From positions 1 to 6,298 of the forward strand of contig JAADFC010000125.1 of assembly GCA_013153105.1 (NCBI GenBank): DNA of 6,298 nt. Reading direction: 5' to 3'. The notes under the pieces were generated by a model. That model was not told the origin of the DNA. It did no database searches and saw only the letters and a program-made list of their open reading frames with translations. The position numbers and the translations under genes are program-made. Of the stretch, positions 4,523 through 6,298 are shown piece after piece (position 1 is the first letter of the stretch; every line of letters begins with the position of its first letter). This DNA is from Thermoproteota archaeon. Its GTDB lineage: Archaea > Thermoproteota > Thermoprotei_A > Sulfolobales > Pyrodictiaceae.

Positions 4523-5491
4523 ATGAGCGCCGCCGGCGCAGCGGCGGGCGACGCGCCCAGCCCCGAGCAGCTCGCCGAGAAGGTGCAGCGCTTCTACCAG
4601 GAGCACCCCATGGACTACCTCTGGGTCCCCGTGAGCGGCGGGAAGGACAGCGCCCTCGTCTGGGCCCTAGCCGCCCTGGCAAAGGTGCCCCATGTAGCCG
4701 TGTTCATCCACATCCCAGGCCAGACCCACCGGGACAACGTGGAGACAGTCTACCGGCTCGCAGAGAAGCTGGGAGCGAGGGGCAGGAGGGTAGTCACGGT
4801 AGCGGAGACGAGGAGGATAAGGGAGAGGCTGCAGGCGGCCCTGGAGGGCTGCAGGCTCCCCTGCCTCCTCCACGTGGTAGCCTACACGACCAGGGGCGAA
4901 GACTACTGGCAGGCCATGCGGCGCCACGGCTACCCCGCGCCCCTCGGCAGGTTCGGCAGGGGCACCAGGTGGTGCTGCGGAGTCTTCAAGCACCGCGTCC
5001 TCCAGAGGCTCCCCTACAACGGGACCAGGAGCGGGCAGCCCTGGAAGTACGGGATGGACGGGGTCAAGGCGACCGACAGCCCCTACCGGAGGAAGCGCTA
5101 CACCAGCGACGTGATAACCTGGGAGAAGACCAGGGACACCTACCTCTTCCCCCTCAGGCTGCTCACCGACCAGCAGGTCTGGACGCTCCTAGAGCAGCTG
5201 AGGCTCGCCCCCCTCGTGAGGCCCCAGTACCAGCGGTGGGGCCGCAGCCCGAACTGCATGTTCTGCCCCATGATAGGCAGGAGGAGCCAGATAGAGAAGG
5301 CCGTGCAGGCCATGACACCCGCGATGAGGAGGCTCCTGAGGGAGACGCTGGAGGAGCTGCTGCCACGCTACAAGCCCACCACGTTCAGCTACAGGAGCAT
5401 AACAAGGTGGCTCGAGGCCCTCAACGCCGTCGAGCAGCCCGTGCCCGCAGCCGCCAGGGGGGCAGGCGAGGAGGCGGGCGTGGAGGCCTAG
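4523..5491 (+). CDS. PAPS-reductase-family (ATP pyrophosphatase-like) protein with Fe-S-type cysteines
   Basis: Cytoplasmic protein of 322 aa in the phosphoadenosine phosphosulfate reductase family (adenine nucleotide alpha hydrolase fold). The PP-loop SGGKDS is at 38-43. WCCGVFKHRVLQRLP (150-164) matches the family's CC-x3-K segment, GMDGVKATDSPYRRKR (177-192) the G-x-R..S..R nucleotide loop, and FPLRLLTDQQVWTLLEQLRL (209-228) the characteristic PL...T..VW helix. RSPNCMFCP (241-249) supplies a CxxC. Cys151/152 with Cys245/248 form the CC...CxxC set that holds a [4Fe-4S] cluster in APS reductases and DndC-type enzymes. An extra pair, Cys110 and Cys114, is present. The C-terminal catalytic cysteine of true APS/PAPS reductases is absent; the Ala/Gly/Glu-rich tail has no Cys. 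It may therefore activate or transfer sulfur on another substrate (tRNA, nucleotide or DNA) rather than reduce sulfate; that is inference. The ATG start has a TATA box 41 nt upstream. No sulfate-assimilation or dnd genes lie beside it. Confidence 0.85.
   Translation: MSAAGAAAGDAPSPEQLAEKVQRFYQEHPMDYLWVPVSGGKDSALVWALAALAKVPHVAVFIHIPGQTHRDNVETVYRLAEKLGARGRRVVTVAETRRIRERLQAALEGCRLPCLLHVVAYTTRGEDYWQAMRRHGYPAPLGRFGRGTRWCCGVFKHRVLQRLPYNGTRSGQPWKYGMDGVKATDSPYRRKRYTSDVITWEKTRDTYLFPLRLLTDQQVWTLLEQLRLAPLVRPQYQRWGRSPNCMFCPMIGRRSQIEKAVQAMTPAMRRLLRETLEELLPRYKPTTFSYRSITRWLEALNAVEQPVPAAARGAGEEAGVEA
5488..5491. other. Second shared CTAG: overlapping convergent stop codons
   Basis: The PAPS-reductase-like gene stops at TAG 5489-5491 and the DUF1931 gene on the other strand stops at the complement of 5488-5490. 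As at 3201-3204, one palindromic CTAG ends both genes, giving a 4-bp tail-to-tail overlap. Confidence 0.9.
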
Positions 5492-5952
5492 AGGGTGAGG
5501 TCGAGTATCCTAGCCGCCCTCTCTATATCCCTCTTACTCGGCTTCCTAGCCCCAGGGTCCACCTCCTTTATCACGTAGCCCACGAGCAGCAGCACGGTAG
5601 CAACAAGCGTGGGCAGCTTCTCCCTAACCTCCTCCGAGACCTCCAGTCCGCTCAGGGGCCTGGCGAGGAACTCCATTATCGGCCCCAGGTCCAGCCTGGG
5701 GTCCTGCAGCCTCTCCCTCTCCCTCTCATACCTCTCCATAGTCGCCCGCAGCCCCTTGGTGAGGGGGAGGTCCCGCCACTCGACCACATCCCTGCCCTCG
5801 GCCCTAGCCCTCTCCACGGCAACCTCGAAGAGGTCGGCGAGCTTCTTCTCGGCGACCTCCAGCACCTCGGAGGCCCGGCCCTTGTCCAGGTCTAGCCCCA
5901 CAAACCTGCGGTATAGGGTCTGGAGCCTGGGAAGCCCAACCACGCGCGCCAC
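5488..5952 (-). CDS. DUF1931 family protein (double histone fold)
   Basis: A 154-aa protein matching the DUF1931 family, whose solved members from Aquifex and Thermus contain two histone folds in one chain. Seen here: LQTLYRRFVGLDLDKG (10-25), a long helix VLEVAEKKLADLFEVAVERA (30-49), then GRDVVEWRDLPLTKGL (53-68), which matches the family signature of GRD-x-x-E followed by DLP-x-TKGL. The second half repeats the plan: PIMEFLARPL, a long hydrophobic helix (about 109-130), VDPGARKPS and the final helix IERAARILDLTL. Function is unknown; DNA binding or a structural role is inferred from the fold. Start GTG 5952 is preferred over ATG 5985. The TATA box at 5999-6005 predicts a start site near 5975, inside the longer frame, and GGGGTG (5961-5966) lies 8 nt before the GTG. 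Family similarity also begins there. It lies downstream of ilvD on the same strand but has its own promoter. Confidence 0.85.
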   Translation of the reverse strand: MARVVGLPRLQTLYRRFVGLDLDKGRASEVLEVAEKKLADLFEVAVERARAEGRDVVEWRDLPLTKGLRATMERYERERERLQDPRLDLGPIMEFLARPLSGLEVSEEVREKLPTLVATVLLLVGYVIKEVDPGARKPSKRDIERAARILDLTL

Positions 5953-5998
5953 AGCCCATGCACCCCAGACGCGCCGGGCCCCCATAGCGTTGGAGTAC

Positions 5999-6006
5999 TA
6001 TAAAGC
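5999..6006 (-). promoter_or_regulatory. TATA box for the DUF1931 gene
   Basis: The minus strand reads GCTTTATA in a small AT-rich island. The predicted start site is near 5975, giving a 23-nt leader to GTG 5952. The island is partly symmetric (AAAGCTTT at 6002-6009, TATAAA on the plus strand at 5999-6004), so weak rightward initiation antisense to the ilvD end is conceivable. Confidence 0.65.
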
Positions 6007-6063
6007 TTTGGAACAACCACCATAGAACCCGGGAACTACAACAGAATCCTCGGGCGCGGGGGG
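6007..6063. other. Short spacer between ilvD and the DUF1931 promoter
   Basis: This 57-bp stretch is GC-rich at the ilvD end and mixed elsewhere, with a CCCGGG core flanked by a direct GAAC repeat. No strong T-run follows the ilvD stop, so a terminator is not evident. I see no small gene here. Confidence 0.4.
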
Positions 6064-6298
6064 CTAGGCTGGGAGCCGCTTGGGGCACCTCCTGGCGCCG
6101 CCCATGGAGGCGCTGCAGGCCATGGTGGCGTAGTTGTAGAGTAGGCCTCCCCTCCCGGCTATCCTCTTCAGCTGCTCCAGCTTCCACTCCGGCGGCCTCC
6201 ACCGCCTCCTCCGGTCCTCCAGCTCCCCCGGCTCCACGGCGAGGTCTAGCCTCCCCTCCTCCGCGTCCACCACTATAGTGTCGCCGTTCTCTACGAGC
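6064..6298 (-). CDS. ilvD: Dihydroxy-acid dehydratase (IlvD), C-terminal 77 residues
   Basis: The frame enters from the right edge and ends at TAG 6064-6066. The visible part starts LVENGDTIVVDAEEGRLDLAV and continues GELEDRRRRWRPPE. This is the hallmark end of the IlvD/Edd family: a G-D-x-I strand, a short RLDL-V segment, then an E-L-x-x-RR-x-x-W-x-PP stretch. It finishes LLYNYATMACSASMGG, equivalent to the usual YA..V.SAS.GA tail. IlvD dehydrates 2,3-dihydroxy acids to 2-keto acids in valine, leucine and isoleucine synthesis and uses an Fe-S cluster bound by residues outside the window. A sugar-acid dehydratase of the same family remains possible, but the tail looks most like IlvD. The gene is truncated only by the window edge. 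Confidence 0.87.
   Translation of the reverse strand, partial: LVENGDTIVVDAEEGRLDLAVEPGELEDRRRRWRPPEWKLEQLKRIAGRGGLLYNYATMACSASMGGARRCPKRLPA

Noticed and set aside
4969..5895. Plus-strand open frame overlapping the PAPS-reductase-like and DUF1931 genes
   Set aside because: It is a frame shadow with Arg/Pro/Gln-rich composition. Both overlapped genes match families in other frames, and there is no promoter or ribosome binding site for it.
6030..6047. GAACCCGGGAAC as an inverted repeat or operator
   Set aside because: Only the CCCGGG core is palindromic. The flanking GAAC copies are direct, not inverted, so it is not a convincing dyad.

Overview
The window looks like a piece of a GC-rich, hyperthermophilic archaeal chromosome, most likely a crenarchaeote of the Desulfurococcales/Pyrodictiaceae type (inferred). 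The signs are: a preference for AGG arginine and ATA isoleucine codons; AT-rich TATA-like boxes standing out in GC-rich intergenic DNA; GGAGGTGA-type ribosome binding sites; frequent GTG/TTG starts with short leaders; very tight gene packing; and archaeal protein families. No mobile element, CRISPR array, rRNA or tRNA was recognised.

Left part (1-2516, minus strand): a Liv-type (branched-chain amino acid) ABC importer. Reading leftwards there is a substrate-binding protein (1182..2516) with an N-terminal membrane/signal segment and a Gly/Gln/Pro/Ala linker, then a T-rich putative terminator, then a TATA box and the permease livH (81..1010). A second permease (probably LivM) begins right after it and leaves the window on the left. 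The ATPase genes are not in view.

Middle (2517-4388): a GC-rich divergent spacer of 193 bp with dyad symmetries but no clear TATA box. It is followed by a plus-strand AlaX-like alanyl-tRNA editing protein (2710..3204) and a convergent minus-strand gene for a secreted surface protein with signal peptide, Thr/Ala/Pro stalk and C-terminal hydrophobic anchor (3201..4388).

Right part (4389-6298): a 134-bp divergent promoter region with three TTTAAC boxes. It separates the surface protein from a plus-strand PAPS-reductase-family protein with an ATP-pyrophosphatase loop and a CC...CxxC iron-sulfur-type cysteine set (4523..5491). Convergent to that is a DUF1931 double-histone-fold protein (5488..5952, minus). 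The window ends in the C-terminus of dihydroxy-acid dehydratase IlvD (6064..6298, minus).

Points worth attention: both convergent gene pairs end on a shared CTAG in which the two TAG stops overlap; the PAPS-reductase-like protein lacks the C-terminal catalytic cysteine of true sulfonucleotide reductases; there is a DUF1931 histone-fold protein; and several starts are better placed at internal GTG codons when TATA box and Shine-Dalgarno positions are considered. A branched-chain amino acid theme (import plus ilvD) brackets the window, but the genes between do not obviously belong to it. I see no clearly new multi-gene system.
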